Shown: positions 52,699 through 61,632, counted from the stretch's first letter. The stretch: 64,000 bases of DNA from Proteiniphilum propionicum (GCF_022267555.1 NZ_CP073586.1:1612001-1676000); one strand, 5' to 3'. Numbers and translations are program-made. The notes: generated from the sequence alone by a model not told the origin.

Positions 52699-55225
52699 AA
52701 AGCACGTCTTTAGCCTTCAGGGCGTTTGTAATTCCTTTATCAGCGGCGATCTGCTTAATTGCCAGTTCTATATCTCCCCCTAATTTTTCGGTGAACCTCC
52801 GCACTTCCAGTTTTTCTGTTTCTTCCGTGGTGTAGGTGTAGTATTCGGGGAGACTGACTTCCGTTGCATACACGGCAGACTGTACACCTCCCAAGCCAAC
52901 CCAGACCTCTTTATACTTGCGTCCCGGATGGTTGGACATATTGATGGAAAGTATCTGTGCTTTTTCCTTATCGGTCAAGCCTAACAGGGTTTGAATGGCA
53001 TCAAACTTGTTCATGTACTTCCGCTGATCAAGCAGTATCTTACAATCCGAATTATTGATAATGGACTCCTTGACTACAGGGCTGGAAATAATATCATCCA
53101 CTTCCTGGGTGACGACAATCGCCTCACCAAAATATTTACGGACTGTTTTATACATGTAGCGCAGATATTCAGCCATATTTGCCGAAGAAAGTGCCTTCCA
53201 TGCCTCTTCCACGATCAATTGTTTACGGACACCTTTCAGGCGGCGCATCTTATTGATAAAAGCCTCCATGATGATGATGGTCACAACGGGGAAAAGTTCC
53301 TTATTCTCCTTTATTTGATCAATTTCGAAGACAATAAAGCGTTTGGAAAGCAAGTCGATATTTTCCTTTGAGTTGAGCAGAAAGTCAAAGCGTCCACCTT
53401 TGTAATACTGGCGCAGGGTAGTCAGCATATTATCAATATTGAAATCTTCCCGGCTCACCTTGATCTCCCTTTCTTCCAGTTCCCGGCGGTAATCATCCCG
53501 CATGTATTCATAGAATGTGTTGAAACAAGGAACAATATGCCGATCCTGCCGGATACGCTCGATATATGCCGATACCGCACTGCCCAACTCACCGGACTCT
53601 GTTTTCGTTACTTTGTCATCTTCACTTTTCCAGAGAGTAAGCAATAGGGTTTTGATGCTATCTTTCTTTTCAACATCGAACACATAATCGTCTGTAAAAA
53701 AAAGATTGAAACTGATCGGATGCTCTTCGGTATAAGTGTAATAAATTCCGTCTTGGCCTTTTGTTTTCCGGTGGATCATTTCACATAATCCCTGATAGCT
53801 GTTACCCGTGTCCACCAGGACGACATGTGTTCCCTGTTCGTAATACTGCCTGACAAGGTGGTTCATGAAAAAGGATTTACCCGATCCTGAAGGTCCTAAC
53901 ACGAATTTGTTCCGATTCGTGATGATCCCTTTTCGCATCGGCAAGTCAGATATATCCAGATGAAGCGGTTTACCGCTTACCCTGTCGCACACCTTAATCC
54001 CGAACGGACTTGGAGATGAACGGTAGTTTGTTTCTTCTGCAAAAAAACAAAGGGCGGGTTCTATGAAGGTATAAAACGACTCTTCCGAAGGAAAATCCCC
54101 GGCATTGCCCGGTATGGCGGCCCAGTACAAAGTGGCGGCATCCACTGTATTGTGTCGTGGTTTACACTCCATGAGCGCCAGTTGGCTACCCACATCATTC
54201 TTGATATGTTTCAATTCCTCTTCATCATCACTCCAGGCAATCACATTAAAGTGTGCCCGTATCGAAGTCAAACCAAAAGAATGTGCTTCATTCAGGTAGA
54301 GATCAACCCACTCTTTATTGATCTGATTGCCCCGGGAGTAACGGGATAGCGACTGCATATTGCGTGCGGACTTCTCAAATTTCCGAAGGTTCTCAGCACT
54401 GTCATCCAGAAATAAATATTGATTGTAAATATGGTCACAGCTAAGGAGTAGCCCTACCGGGGCAGCGAAAGACAATCTGCAATCGCTCCTGTCAGTGGAT
54501 AACTTTTCATACCGCATATCAGTCCCTACCTTTCCCGGCAGGTCTTCCGCATCGGACAGGGTATGCAGGCAAACCCGTTTATCCCCGATCCTCAAACTAT
54601 CATCTCCCAATTCTATATCCTGCAAGCAGGTCGTATCATCGAGCGACAGGGAAAAGTATTTCTCCACCAGTCCCGCTTCTTTTTCCGTTCCGGTTATTTC
54701 ATCCGAGCTCAGGCGTGTAAGGGTGACAAACCCGCTGTCATTGATGATCTGTTCGAACTGCCCGACCGCTTCAAGAAATTTGACTGCCGTATCCTTATTC
54801 ACTTCTTTTGGAATAATAGTACCCCGGCAAAGACTTGAGAAATTGCTTTGCATCCGCATCCGTTCCTTTGTTGTTTTGGTCAGGAACAGAAAACAGGTGT
54901 GCCTTAAGTACGGACGTTCATTAAAATGAAGTTCGTACGCACGGGAAAGGTAACTCAAGTCTTCTTTATCCGTATCAGGGCGGTATTTTTCTTTCGTGAA
55001 CCAATCCTGCTTCTGGATGATGCTGTAATCGGGCAATACCTTGACCGCTTTAGCCCAGGATGAATGGATTGCTTCGTACTCGGAAGAGGTGACGGTAAAG
55101 AGTTCGGGCAGATCCACCCTGTAGGCTACGGTTATGTCCGCGTCCTTACTGATAATGCAATCATGTTCCACCGAAAGAAGTGGAAACTTGCTTTCAATCG
55201 TTGCAGCTTTCAACATATTTCTCAT
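52682..55225 (-). CDS. traG: Conjugation ATPase TraG (VirB4-like)
   Basis: An 847-residue motor protein starting MRNMLKAATIESKFPLLSVE. Walker A is LGPSGSGKSFFM near residue 443, Walker B/acid RRLKGVRKQLIVEEAWKALS, then the arginine motif VTQEVDDIISSPVV. It provides energy for secretion-channel assembly and DNA transfer at the inner membrane. The N-terminal half is the VirB4-type non-ATPase domain (LPELFTVTSSEYEAIHSSWA). It is coupled to the DUF3876 gene and six bases from traF. Confidence 0.95.
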   Translation of the reverse strand: MRNMLKAATIESKFPLLSVEHDCIISKDADITVAYRVDLPELFTVTSSEYEAIHSSWAKAVKVLPDYSIIQKQDWFTKEKYRPDTDKEDLSYLSRAYELHFNERPYLRHTCFLFLTKTTKERMRMQSNFSSLCRGTIIPKEVNKDTAVKFLEAVGQFEQIINDSGFVTLTRLSSDEITGTEKEAGLVEKYFSLSLDDTTCLQDIELGDDSLRIGDKRVCLHTLSDAEDLPGKVGTDMRYEKLSTDRSDCRLSFAAPVGLLLSCDHIYNQYLFLDDSAENLRKFEKSARNMQSLSRYSRGNQINKEWVDLYLNEAHSFGLTSIRAHFNVIAWSDDEEELKHIKNDVGSQLALMECKPRHNTVDAATLYWAAIPGNAGDFPSEESFYTFIEPALCFFAEETNYRSSPSPFGIKVCDRVSGKPLHLDISDLPMRKGIITNRNKFVLGPSGSGKSFFMNHLVRQYYEQGTHVVLVDTGNSYQGLCEMIHRKTKGQDGIYYTYTEEHPISFNLFFTDDYVFDVEKKDSIKTLLLTLWKSEDDKVTKTESGELGSAVSAYIERIRQDRHIVPCFNTFYEYMRDDYRRELEEREIKVSREDFNIDNMLTTLRQYYKGGRFDFLLNSKENIDLLSKRFIVFEIDQIKENKELFPVVTIIIMEAFINKMRRLKGVRKQLIVEEAWKALSSANMAEYLRYMYKTVRKYFGEAIVVTQEVDDIISSPVVKESIINNSDCKILLDQRKYMNKFDAIQTLLGLTDKEKAQILSINMSNHPGRKYKEVWVGLGGVQSAVYATEVSLPEYYTYTTEETEKLEVRRFTEKLGGDIELAIKQIAADKGITNALKAKDVLYGKEL

Positions 55226-55231
55226 ATGATC

Positions 55232-55576
55232 TTATTTTTTAGGCGATTCAACTCTTTTCTTCTTCTGGGATCTTTTGAAGAGCCTGCGTGGAATTTTCCT
55301 GTTGATCAGGTAGCGGGGATGATTGCGCTTTGCCAGTATCTTCATCAGGCCGTGTTCCCCGTATTTTTCATTGAGCCGGAATGTAAACCCTACCAGCATG
55401 GTGGCGGAGATGACTCCGAAGCCGATGCAGACCCATTGGTCTGCACCTGCCATATACATGACGACAAAAACAATGAATACGGCCAGCAGCCCGGCGGCAA
55501 AGATGAACAGGTATTGTGCTTTCAAGCCTTTGAATTCTACACTTTTTCCAATCCCTTTATTGATATTGAACTCCAT
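55232..55576 (-). CDS. traF: Conjugative transposon protein TraF (DUF4133)
   Basis: A 114-residue protein with two membrane helices (YLFIFAAGLLAVFIVFVVMY and VCIGFGVISATMLVGFTFRL), then the cytoplasmic RNHPRYLINRKIPRRLFKRS. This is the VirB3-like component of Bacteroides conjugation. It is one base from traE on the other side and six bases from traG. Confidence 0.88.
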   Translation of the reverse strand: MEFNINKGIGKSVEFKGLKAQYLFIFAAGLLAVFIVFVVMYMAGADQWVCIGFGVISATMLVGFTFRLNEKYGEHGLMKILAKRNHPRYLINRKIPRRLFKRSQKKKRVESPKK

Positions 55577-55577
55577 C

Positions 55578-55877
55578 TTACAGGAAGAAAGAGCGAAGGA
55601 TAGTTGCCGCCACGATGAGAAATATGCAGGCTCCGAACCAACTGGCTGCGGTTTTAGAAGTGTCGGGATCGCCGGAGCTGAACTTGTTGTAGACCTTGAT
55701 GCCGCCGATCAGGCCCACGACTGCCCCAATCGCGTAGATGAGTTTTGTTCCGGGGTCGAAGTAGGAGGTTACCATATTGGTGGCTTCGGTAATACCCGCC
55801 TGGCCGTTACCTTGTGCAAAAGCGGATGAGATTGCCATCAGGATGGCTAATGAAAAGATTATTCTTTTTTTTGTCAT
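55578..55877 (-). CDS. traE: Conjugative transposon protein TraE (DUF4134)
   Basis: A 99-residue protein with a signal sequence (IIFSLAILMAISSAFAQ) and two further membrane helices (LIYAIGAVVGLIGGIKVYNK; FGACIFLIVAATILRSFFL), the VirB2 prepilin-like layout. The mature part would make the pilus or channel subunit. It lies at the start of the core cluster traE-traF-traG; the 128-base gap to traD holds AT-rich DNA only. Confidence 0.88.
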   Translation of the reverse strand: MTKKRIIFSLAILMAISSAFAQGNGQAGITEATNMVTSYFDPGTKLIYAIGAVVGLIGGIKVYNKFSSGDPDTSKTAASWFGACIFLIVAATILRSFFL

Positions 55878-56005
55878 CGTAAATTGTTTTTAATTTGGTG
55901 CAGGAAAACCGTTTCTCCTGGACCGGTTAATGAATTGTGTAAAAATGGATTTTTAGTGGTGCTTTTTTAAGGCAAAGCTATCCGTACTCTTTTTCCTTCA
56001 TAATC

Positions 56006-56734
56006 TCAATTATTAATTTGTTGAACCAGATCATTAATGTCAAAGCCGTCGGGAACCTCCTTTGGTTGGCGGCTCTTCCTGTCTGTCACACCCGCCAGGT
56101 AATCTTTCAAATGAAAGTCCATCAATTCGGAAATGATGTCCCGGCGTCCCGGCTCGCTCGAAGCCAGTTTTTCAAACAACTCGGTGTTTTCCAAACGGCT
56201 GAGCGTCTTCCCTGCTTGCAAACACTCTTCAGGGGTTGCCTCCGGACGGTGGATTACCACGGTGACAGCATGTCCCATATCCTCGAAAGTGAGCCCGCTG
56301 GCAATAAAGGCCCCATGAAGCCCTTCCACTTCTTCCGATTCCTCTTCATCTCCTTCTCCTTCAAATTCAAGTTTCTCCTCAATCGGTAAAGGTGGGTTAT
56401 TATCCGTTTCTTCCGTAACCTTTTCATGCTCCGGGACGTTTCCCTCGGGCTTTGACGAAACAAAATTATTCGATTTTTCAGCCTCTTTTTCGCTTTCCAG
56501 AGACGTGGCAGGGCTTGTCTCCACTTTGGCAGGGCTTGTCTCCGGAATCTTTTTTACCGGCAATATGAATTTACTTTTACCGATAATATCGTTGTTGGGC
56601 GATGGTCGTCCGGAAGAAGATGGCGGATACTTGTCGTTTCCGCTTTCGCGCCTCTTATCCATATGTATCCAGAGCACATAACTGGCGACAAATACCACAT
56701 AGGAAAGGACGGCTATAATCAATATGGTCAGCAT
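56006..56734 (-). CDS. traD: Conjugative transposon protein TraD
   Basis: A 242-residue protein (preferred ATG 56734, MLTILIIAVLSYVVFVASYV), with one N-terminal membrane helix, a long Pro/Ser/Glu-rich linker (PSSSGRPSPNNDIIGKSKFI, then acidic GEGDEEESEEVEG), and a C-terminal folded domain (HGAFIASGLTFEDMGHAVTV; RDIISELMDFHLKDYLAGVT). It resembles the TraD-type conjugation proteins of Bacteroides elements. The start lies one base after the stop of the DUF3408 gene. Confidence 0.75.
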   Translation of the reverse strand: MLTILIIAVLSYVVFVASYVLWIHMDKRRESGNDKYPPSSSGRPSPNNDIIGKSKFILPVKKIPETSPAKVETSPATSLESEKEAEKSNNFVSSKPEGNVPEHEKVTEETDNNPPLPIEEKLEFEGEGDEEESEEVEGLHGAFIASGLTFEDMGHAVTVVIHRPEATPEECLQAGKTLSRLENTELFEKLASSEPGRRDIISELMDFHLKDYLAGVTDRKSRQPKEVPDGFDINDLVQQINN

Positions 56735-56735
56735 T

Positions 56736-57038
56736 CTATTTTGATTTTTTATCCGGACAGAAAAGATCTTTCGGACAGGATTCATCATATAATTTTCTGA
56801 TGACCTCCTTGTTTTCATCAAAATGTTGCCGGAGAATGTTATCCAGGTATTCAGAGATTGAAATTGTATTACCACTGATGATCTGCGAGATCTTCTGTAT
56901 GATCCGGTGATATTCCTTTCGGATATTGACTGACTTTCCACACCGGGCTCTTAAATTTGTTCTTTTCAGGTACAGATCCTTATAGTTCTCCGTTCCTGTT
57001 GTGCTTTTTTCTGTTTTTTTACAAAAGATGTTGTTCAT
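56736..57038 (-). CDS. DUF3408 protein, short (traC-like)
   Basis: A 100-residue basic protein with the DUF3408 core: SVNIRKEYHRIIQKISQIIS, then TISISEYLDNILRQHFDENK. DUF3408 has a ribbon-helix-helix-like fold, so the protein is probably DNA-binding. A longer paralogue follows at 57073. Two such genes between the ParA-like traA and traD match the traB/traC slots of CTnDOT-type operons; I do not assign them individually. Confidence 0.8.
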   Translation of the reverse strand: MNNIFCKKTEKSTTGTENYKDLYLKRTNLRARCGKSVNIRKEYHRIIQKISQIISGNTISISEYLDNILRQHFDENKEVIRKLYDESCPKDLFCPDKKSK

Positions 57039-57072
57039 AAGTTTTCGTTTTTATTATTTATAATAATCTTAA

Positions 57073-57540
57073 TTACATAAGTCCGCTTAAGTCGCTCTCT
57101 TCCTTTTCTTTCCATTTCCGGTAGGCTTCGATAATCTCGTTTTTGTATTGTTCCAGATGCTCTCCCAGGATCAGGTCGATATACCCCCCGACAGTGATGT
57201 CCTTATCTCCTGACATACGGATTACCGTAGAGATGATCTTATGGTTTTTCTGGCTGATATAGACACACTGTCGGGCTTTGAACTCATTCCGCTGGAAAAA
57301 GATCTCTCCATAATTGATACCCCCTTTCTTTCGGCGGGAAGTGGATTTGACTTCTCCCGTGTTCTGAAGGTCCGGGACCGTTTTAGGAGAAACATCCGTA
57401 TCCGAATTATCGGAGGTATCCGTAACCGGTGCCTGTTCCGTCTTTTTTTCTTTTTTTCGGGGAGAGTGAATATCCCTGTCCCGGAATGTTGAAAGCAGAA
57501 AATCTTCGTCGATGCCGTCTGTGTTGAGTTTTTCTTTCAT
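57073..57540 (-). CDS. DUF3408 protein, long (traB-like)
   Basis: A 155-residue protein: a charged, disordered N-terminal half (FRDRDIHSPRKKEKKTEQAP), then the DUF3408 core (QCVYISQKNHKIISTVIRMS; DKDITVGGYIDLILGEHLEQ). It is the second DUF3408 gene of the operon and overlaps nothing; the stop of traA is two bases away. The ribbon-helix-helix-like core suggests a DNA-binding partner for the ParA ATPase, as in partition systems. Confidence 0.8.
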   Translation of the reverse strand: MKEKLNTDGIDEDFLLSTFRDRDIHSPRKKEKKTEQAPVTDTSDNSDTDVSPKTVPDLQNTGEVKSTSRRKKGGINYGEIFFQRNEFKARQCVYISQKNHKIISTVIRMSGDKDITVGGYIDLILGEHLEQYKNEIIEAYRKWKEKEESDLSGLM

Positions 57541-57542
57541 CG

Positions 57543-58286
57543 TTATCCAATAATTTTTAAGATTTCATCCGTCAGTTCTTTCAGGTTACTTCCTTTTAGT
57601 AGGCTTCTATCGACAGGAAATAGGGTGGAGCGGAAAACGGCTTTGCCCGATGTGGGTAATTCCCTACGGAAGCGTTTACTATCTGGAATAAATGTCTTAA
57701 GTACGGTCAGCCCCAATTCATCGATCACCTTTTCATAGATTTTATACAGTTCTGATTTTTCACGTCCGTCCACCATATTCCAGAACAGGAACAGACCTTT
57801 GATGTCACTCCGGGCAGTGGTGACCAGATTCTCATTTATGTTCACCACAAACCGTAAAGTGCTTTCCAGTACAACCCTGTCGGCGGCAATCGGAGAAAAG
57901 ATATAATCCATCATAGAGAGTGTTCTCAGTACTCCGGGGCTATTAACCGTTCCCGGCAGGTCGAAGAAAATAAAGTCGAGCCCTTCATTTTCCAGTTTTT
58001 GGGCTTCTTCCAGTGCATTTTCGGGCTTACTTTCCAATATAAGGTAGCCCTTTCTTCCGGTACGGGTGATCTGGTTATACGCCAGTTGCTTGTAGTATCC
58101 GTTATTCAACACCATTTCAACGTCCCGCTTACGCATATCACTGATACTGTGTTGCGGAAAATCACAATCCACAATCGCTACATTAAAGCCCCTCACGTAA
58201 TGCAGGTAACTGGCGATCAAAACCGTTAACGTCGTTTTCCCTGCCCCTCCTTTCTGGGTGGAGAATGCCACACATTTTACTTTCAT
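57543..58286 (-). CDS. traA: ParA-family ATPase TraA
   Basis: A 247-residue deviant-Walker ATPase: KGGAGKTTLTVLIASYLHYV, switch I VDCDFPQHSISDMRKRD, switch II FIFFDLPGTVNSPG, then RVVLESTLRFVVNINEN. It begins the transfer operon of Bacteroides conjugative transposons, where it is needed for transfer, perhaps by placing the relaxosome. The region upstream has an 8-bp-period repeat (58432-58479) that may be its centromere-like or operator site. Confidence 0.9.
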   Translation of the reverse strand: MKVKCVAFSTQKGGAGKTTLTVLIASYLHYVRGFNVAIVDCDFPQHSISDMRKRDVEMVLNNGYYKQLAYNQITRTGRKGYLILESKPENALEEAQKLENEGLDFIFFDLPGTVNSPGVLRTLSMMDYIFSPIAADRVVLESTLRFVVNINENLVTTARSDIKGLFLFWNMVDGREKSELYKIYEKVIDELGLTVLKTFIPDSKRFRRELPTSGKAVFRSTLFPVDRSLLKGSNLKELTDEILKIIG

Positions 58287-58431
58287 ATTTCACCTTTTTT
58301 AAAAATTAATAATCAGAGATTTCATCACTTCCGTTTATCATTGGTTCATTACTGTTTCAAATCAGCATATCGTTACATCCCGGTTGATTTGCTCCTTTAC
58401 GGGGGTACTTCTGCATTTCTCTCTGGAAAGG

Positions 58432-58479
58432 CTTCCCCGCTTCATGACGTCAGTGCTTCAGTAAATCAGTACGTCAGTA
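58432..58479. repeat. Six tandem 8-bp repeats (iteron-like) upstream of traA
   Basis: CTTCCCCG, CTTCATGA, CGTCAGTG, CTTCAGTA, AATCAGTA, CGTCAGTA in exact register, consensus [CA][GTA]TCAGT[AG] with the first copy most decayed. TGACGTCA and GTACGTCAGTAC sit within it. The array lies 146 bases before the traA ATG, in the divergent traA/mobA gap. It is not a coding pattern since eight is not a multiple of three. Confidence 0.75.
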
Positions 58480-58811
58480 CAGCAAGGCTTCCGTATTTCC
58501 ATTATCCGCTACATCCGCACCGAATCCTTTCATCATTTCTTCCCTTCATTATTGGAATATGGATGAACTTTCGTGTTGCTGAAAATCATCATTTCCGCAA
58601 AGAAGCTTTTCTTTATTTCATTGATACTGTACCTCTGTACTTATTTGCTCCCATGCAGATGCTTTTCAGTAGAGAGGCAAATCATTCTTTTCTGCAAATA
58701 AACATCAAAAAAGAGCCTTCCTTATGCGCTTTCCCGTTCATGGCAGCGGGTGGCTCCGGTTTGGCCTTTCTTGGCTCTGTCTGCTTATATACAGTATGTT
58801 ATAATAGGAAT

Positions 58812-58819
58812 TAACTTTG
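58812..58819 (+). promoter_or_regulatory. -7 box TAACTTTG for mobA-mobB
   Basis: It lies 260 bases before mobA, so the transcript would pass through the oriT-like region. The -33 element is weak. Confidence 0.4.
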
Positions 58820-58843
58820 TGGGTGAATAATTCCGGACATCAA

Positions 58844-58876
58844 GGCTAACCTTTACAGGTCATCCGGCTAACGTTT
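58844..58876 (+). repeat. Two direct repeats GGCTAAC[CG]TTTA
   Basis: Copies at 58844 and 58866, 22 bp apart (two helical turns), just upstream of the oriT-like palindromes; likely relaxosome protein sites. Confidence 0.65.
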
Positions 58877-58921
58877 AATCTGTCCCGGAGGAGACAGATT
58901 TTGATGTTCGTGGAGAACATA

Positions 58922-58988
58922 GCAAGCTGTGTTTTTTGCTGCACGAAATTCGTTATGCAGCAAAAAACGCTTGCCCCCTAAAGGGGGG
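58922..58988. other. Candidate origin of transfer (oriT)
   Basis: Nested inverted repeats: GCAAGC (58922-58927) with GCTTGC (58969-58974), enclosing GTTTTTTGCTGCA (58931-58943) with TGCAGCAAAAAAC (58956-58968), with a CGAAATTCG inside the loop. They run into CCCCCT-AAA-GGGGGG (58975-58988). The position just upstream of the mobilisation genes fits an oriT. The nick site is not shown. Confidence 0.6.
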
Positions 58989-59079
58989 AAAGCACTCTCC
59001 GAAGTCGGTGCTTTTAGTGAATGTAATGGTGGCAGGATGCCCCGGAATTGATTGCGGTAACTACTAAAAATCCATTTAT

Positions 59080-59517
59080 ATGACAACAGGAAAGCAAACG
59101 GCCCCCAAGCGGGGTAAAAGGGGACGGATACCGTCCGAAGAAAAAGCAGAGTACAGGTATTCGGTAAACCTGACTCCGACAGAACATGCCCGCTTTCTGA
59201 CTCTTTTTGAAGAATCGGGACTGAAATCGAAGGCGCAATTTATCGCCGCGCGGATATTCAATGAAGAGTTCCGGGTGGTAAAAACAGACAGGACGATGCT
59301 GGAATATGTAACTAAGCTCTCTGCCTTTCATGCACAGTTCAGGGCAATCGGCGTGAATTATAACCAGATTGTAAAGTCGTTGAACAGTCATTTTTCGGAG
59401 AAAAAAGCCCTTGCTTTTCTCTATAAACTGGAAAAAGTAACTATTGATTTGGTGGGAATAAGTAAGCAAATTGTTCAGTTATCCGAGAATTTTCAGAAAC
59501 AATGGTTGCAAAAATAA
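59080..59517 (+). CDS. mobA: Mobilisation accessory protein MobA-like
   Basis: A 145-residue protein: basic N-terminus (MTTGKQTAPKRGKRGRIPSE), a ribbon-helix-helix-like YSVNLTPTEHARFLTLFEES, then the C-terminal helix (SAFHAQFRAIGVNYNQIVKS) and FHxQ-type relaxosome motif seen in Bacteroides MobA/MobC-type proteins. It binds the oriT and helps the relaxase nick. The mobB ATG lies 16 bases inside its 3' end, so the two are coupled. Confidence 0.88.
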   Translation: MTTGKQTAPKRGKRGRIPSEEKAEYRYSVNLTPTEHARFLTLFEESGLKSKAQFIAARIFNEEFRVVKTDRTMLEYVTKLSAFHAQFRAIGVNYNQIVKSLNSHFSEKKALAFLYKLEKVTIDLVGISKQIVQLSENFQKQWLQK

Positions 59518-60752
59518 GTGCTGGAAAATCGCTTTTTGGAGCGCTGGCGTATAACCATGAGAAGGTTGATAACGAAAAAGCAAAGGTTCTAGGAGCCAAT
59601 CTTCTGTGTGAGCCCGCTGACGGAGCGTTCAGGATCGGTAGTGTGATGGCTGATTTCAACAGGTGGATTCCATCACATTTCCGCACCAAAAATCCGGTTT
59701 TTCATGTATCGCTCAATCCACATCCTGATGACAAACTGACGGACGACCAGCTTACAGAGATCGGACGCGAATATATGGAAAAACTGGGCTATGGCAATCA
59801 GCCTTACCTCATTTTCAAACATGAAGATATCGACCGGGAACATATACACATCGTTTCGCTGCGGGTGAAAAGTGACGGCAGTAAGGTAAAAGACTCGAAA
59901 GAGCATGAGCGGAGTAAGGCCATTACGATAGAGTTGGAACGCAAGTATAACCTGTTACCCACTGAGGGGCAGAAACAGGGAGAACTCTGGATGCTCTCTC
60001 CGGTGGATACTTCCAAAGGAAATGTAAAGAACCAGATAGCATCGGTCATAAAACCATTGGTTTCCATGTATCATTTTCAAACAATGGGTGAGTATAAGGC
60101 GCTGCTCTCATTATATAACATAGGCTTGGAAGAATTGCGGGGTGAGGTGAAGGGGAAGCCTTACCGGGGTTTGCTTTATTCAGCCTTGAATAAAGAAGGG
60201 AATAAAGTCGGAAAGCCCCTGAAATCATCTGTTTTCGGGAAGTCTGTCGAATATGAGGGTTTGGAAAAGCAGATGCAGGGATCTAGCTTGCGTATAAAGG
60301 AGGACAAGCTGCGGGAACAAACCCGTCAGATGGTAACTGCCGCTTTAGGGAAGACACTGGATGAAAAAGCGTTCAGGGAAAAACTGAAGGTATCAAATAT
60401 CGACTTGGTGTTACGGCGCAATGAGGAAGGGCGTATATATGGCGTTACCTTTATCAATCATAGTGGGCGTTGTGTCCTGAATGGATCACGGATCGGCAAG
60501 GATTTCTCCGCCAATGTTCTGAATGAAAAGTTTAGCGACAAAGAGCATAATGTCGATAATACCCATCCTCAAACTATTCAATCGGCGGATATGCCATCGA
60601 TAAACAGTCCGATTAATTTGGAAGGTATCGGAAGTATAATTGATTCGGTTTTGGATACTCCTGTATTTGACAACTCCAACAATATAGATACCGGTAGCCG
60701 TCACCTGAAGAAAAAGAGGAAAAAGAAAAGAAGGTATGGCCGTCAAATATAA
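59502..60752 (+). CDS. mobB: MobB relaxase
   Basis: A 416-residue relaxase (MVAKISAGKSLFGALAYNHE). The metal-binding histidine motif is HEDIDREHIHIVSLRV and the N-terminal catalytic Tyr region contains ALAYNHEKV. A C-terminal helical domain (LYSALNKEGNKVGKPLKSSV) and a basic tail (KKKRKKKRRYGRQI) follow. This is the enzyme that nicks the oriT and leads the transferred strand. In CTnDOT-type elements mobC (a T4 coupling protein) follows; here instead a minus-strand graspetide operon lies downstream. Confidence 0.93.
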   Translation: MVAKISAGKSLFGALAYNHEKVDNEKAKVLGANLLCEPADGAFRIGSVMADFNRWIPSHFRTKNPVFHVSLNPHPDDKLTDDQLTEIGREYMEKLGYGNQPYLIFKHEDIDREHIHIVSLRVKSDGSKVKDSKEHERSKAITIELERKYNLLPTEGQKQGELWMLSPVDTSKGNVKNQIASVIKPLVSMYHFQTMGEYKALLSLYNIGLEELRGEVKGKPYRGLLYSALNKEGNKVGKPLKSSVFGKSVEYEGLEKQMQGSSLRIKEDKLREQTRQMVTAALGKTLDEKAFREKLKVSNIDLVLRRNEEGRIYGVTFINHSGRCVLNGSRIGKDFSANVLNEKFSDKEHNVDNTHPQTIQSADMPSINSPINLEGIGSIIDSVLDTPVFDNSNNIDTGSRHLKKKRKKKRRYGRQI

Positions 60753-60888
60753 ATTGGGCGGTTTCCTTTTCTTAAATGAATTTGTTTCAATAAATAATTT
60801 CTTCAAAAACTAATTTTGAAATATAAACTCAGATTGGATAATTTGGAGATTCTCAAATTATAAGAATTTTTCACTCGATTATACCCTT

Positions 60889-61632
60889 TTATTTTTTCTT
60901 TTGCCTCTTAATAGCAACCAAACTCAATATTATAGAAGCGCCCGAAAGAACATATAGAATTAAAGTATTCCAACCATTAATATGTATATTATTTACCAAG
61001 TCAACAAATCTCTCTAAATAAAAAGAAAAGTCAACTCCTGATTTTGATATAAAAAGCAATAGGATTATAAAGGCATATAGAACAACGGTCACAATTGCTC
61101 TCTTAAAATATTCTTGAGCCATTGTCATACTATCAACTTTACTATTAATAGTTGATACATTCTTATTTATTTTGTTTGCAAATTCTGCTATTAATTTTTT
61201 GTAATACTCATCATTTGAATCTTTAAAAAGAAAATCATTGACGGATATAGAATGATAATTCTTCCTTTCTACCGCTTGGATGGAGAACCATATGGTTCTA
61301 GCCATATAAAGGGTAAGGACAAATAGAAGGAGAATCAAAGCACAAACCATTATGCCAAACTCATTTTCCTTGACAAGAATTGACGTTACCCCAAGTACAA
61401 CCGATGTTACAACACTAATTGTTCCAATAAACAGTGAAGCTTTACTTTCGATACCTTTTCTCCTGTCAGATTCAGCATTGTAGCAATCTATGACATATTC
61501 AAGCGTCTTTTGCAAATGAGGGCTATCAACTTCTATTTCATTTACATCTAAATGCGTTGGTGGCGTAATTGGACCTTTTTCTAATAATGGCCAAACGAAT
61601 TCTCGTATTCTACTAAAAATATTCATATTCAA
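60889..61632 (-). CDS. Four-helix membrane protein of the graspetide operon
   Basis: A 247-residue protein with four predicted helices: SLFIGTISVVTSVVLGVTSI, IMVCALILLLFVLTLYMART, AIVTVVLYAFIILLLFISKS and ILYVLSGASIILSLVAIKR. The N-terminal soluble part ends in RRKGIESKAS before helix one, the same local pattern as small membrane effector proteins (SLATT or Pycsar-effector-like), though that is by eye only. The gene's ATG overlaps the ligase stop by 20 bases. It has no ATPase motif, so it is not an ABC exporter. Possible roles are export or immunity for the peptide, or an effector in a defence-type system. Confidence 0.7.
   Translation of the reverse strand: MNMNIFSRIREFVWPLLEKGPITPPTHLDVNEIEVDSPHLQKTLEYVIDCYNAESDRRKGIESKASLFIGTISVVTSVVLGVTSILVKENEFGIMVCALILLLFVLTLYMARTIWFSIQAVERKNYHSISVNDFLFKDSNDEYYKKLIAEFANKINKNVSTINSKVDSMTMAQEYFKRAIVTVVLYAFIILLLFISKSGVDFSFYLERFVDLVNNIHINGWNTLILYVLSGASIILSLVAIKRQKKK

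Larger units (their letters stand above)
58287..59079. other. Divergent transfer control region (793 bases)
   Basis: It contains the 8-bp repeats (58432), a -7 box TAACTTTG (58812), two 22-bp-spaced GGCTAAC repeats (58844 and 58866), the oriT-like inverted repeats (58922-58988) and a CTGTC..GACAG stem (58879). A 157-codon frame at 58341 has no family features and is not credible. Confidence 0.7.

Noticed and set aside
58341-58814. 157-codon frame in the traA/mobA gap
   Set aside because: It runs across the 8-bp repeat array and its composition is unlike the neighbours; the region is better explained as control sequence.
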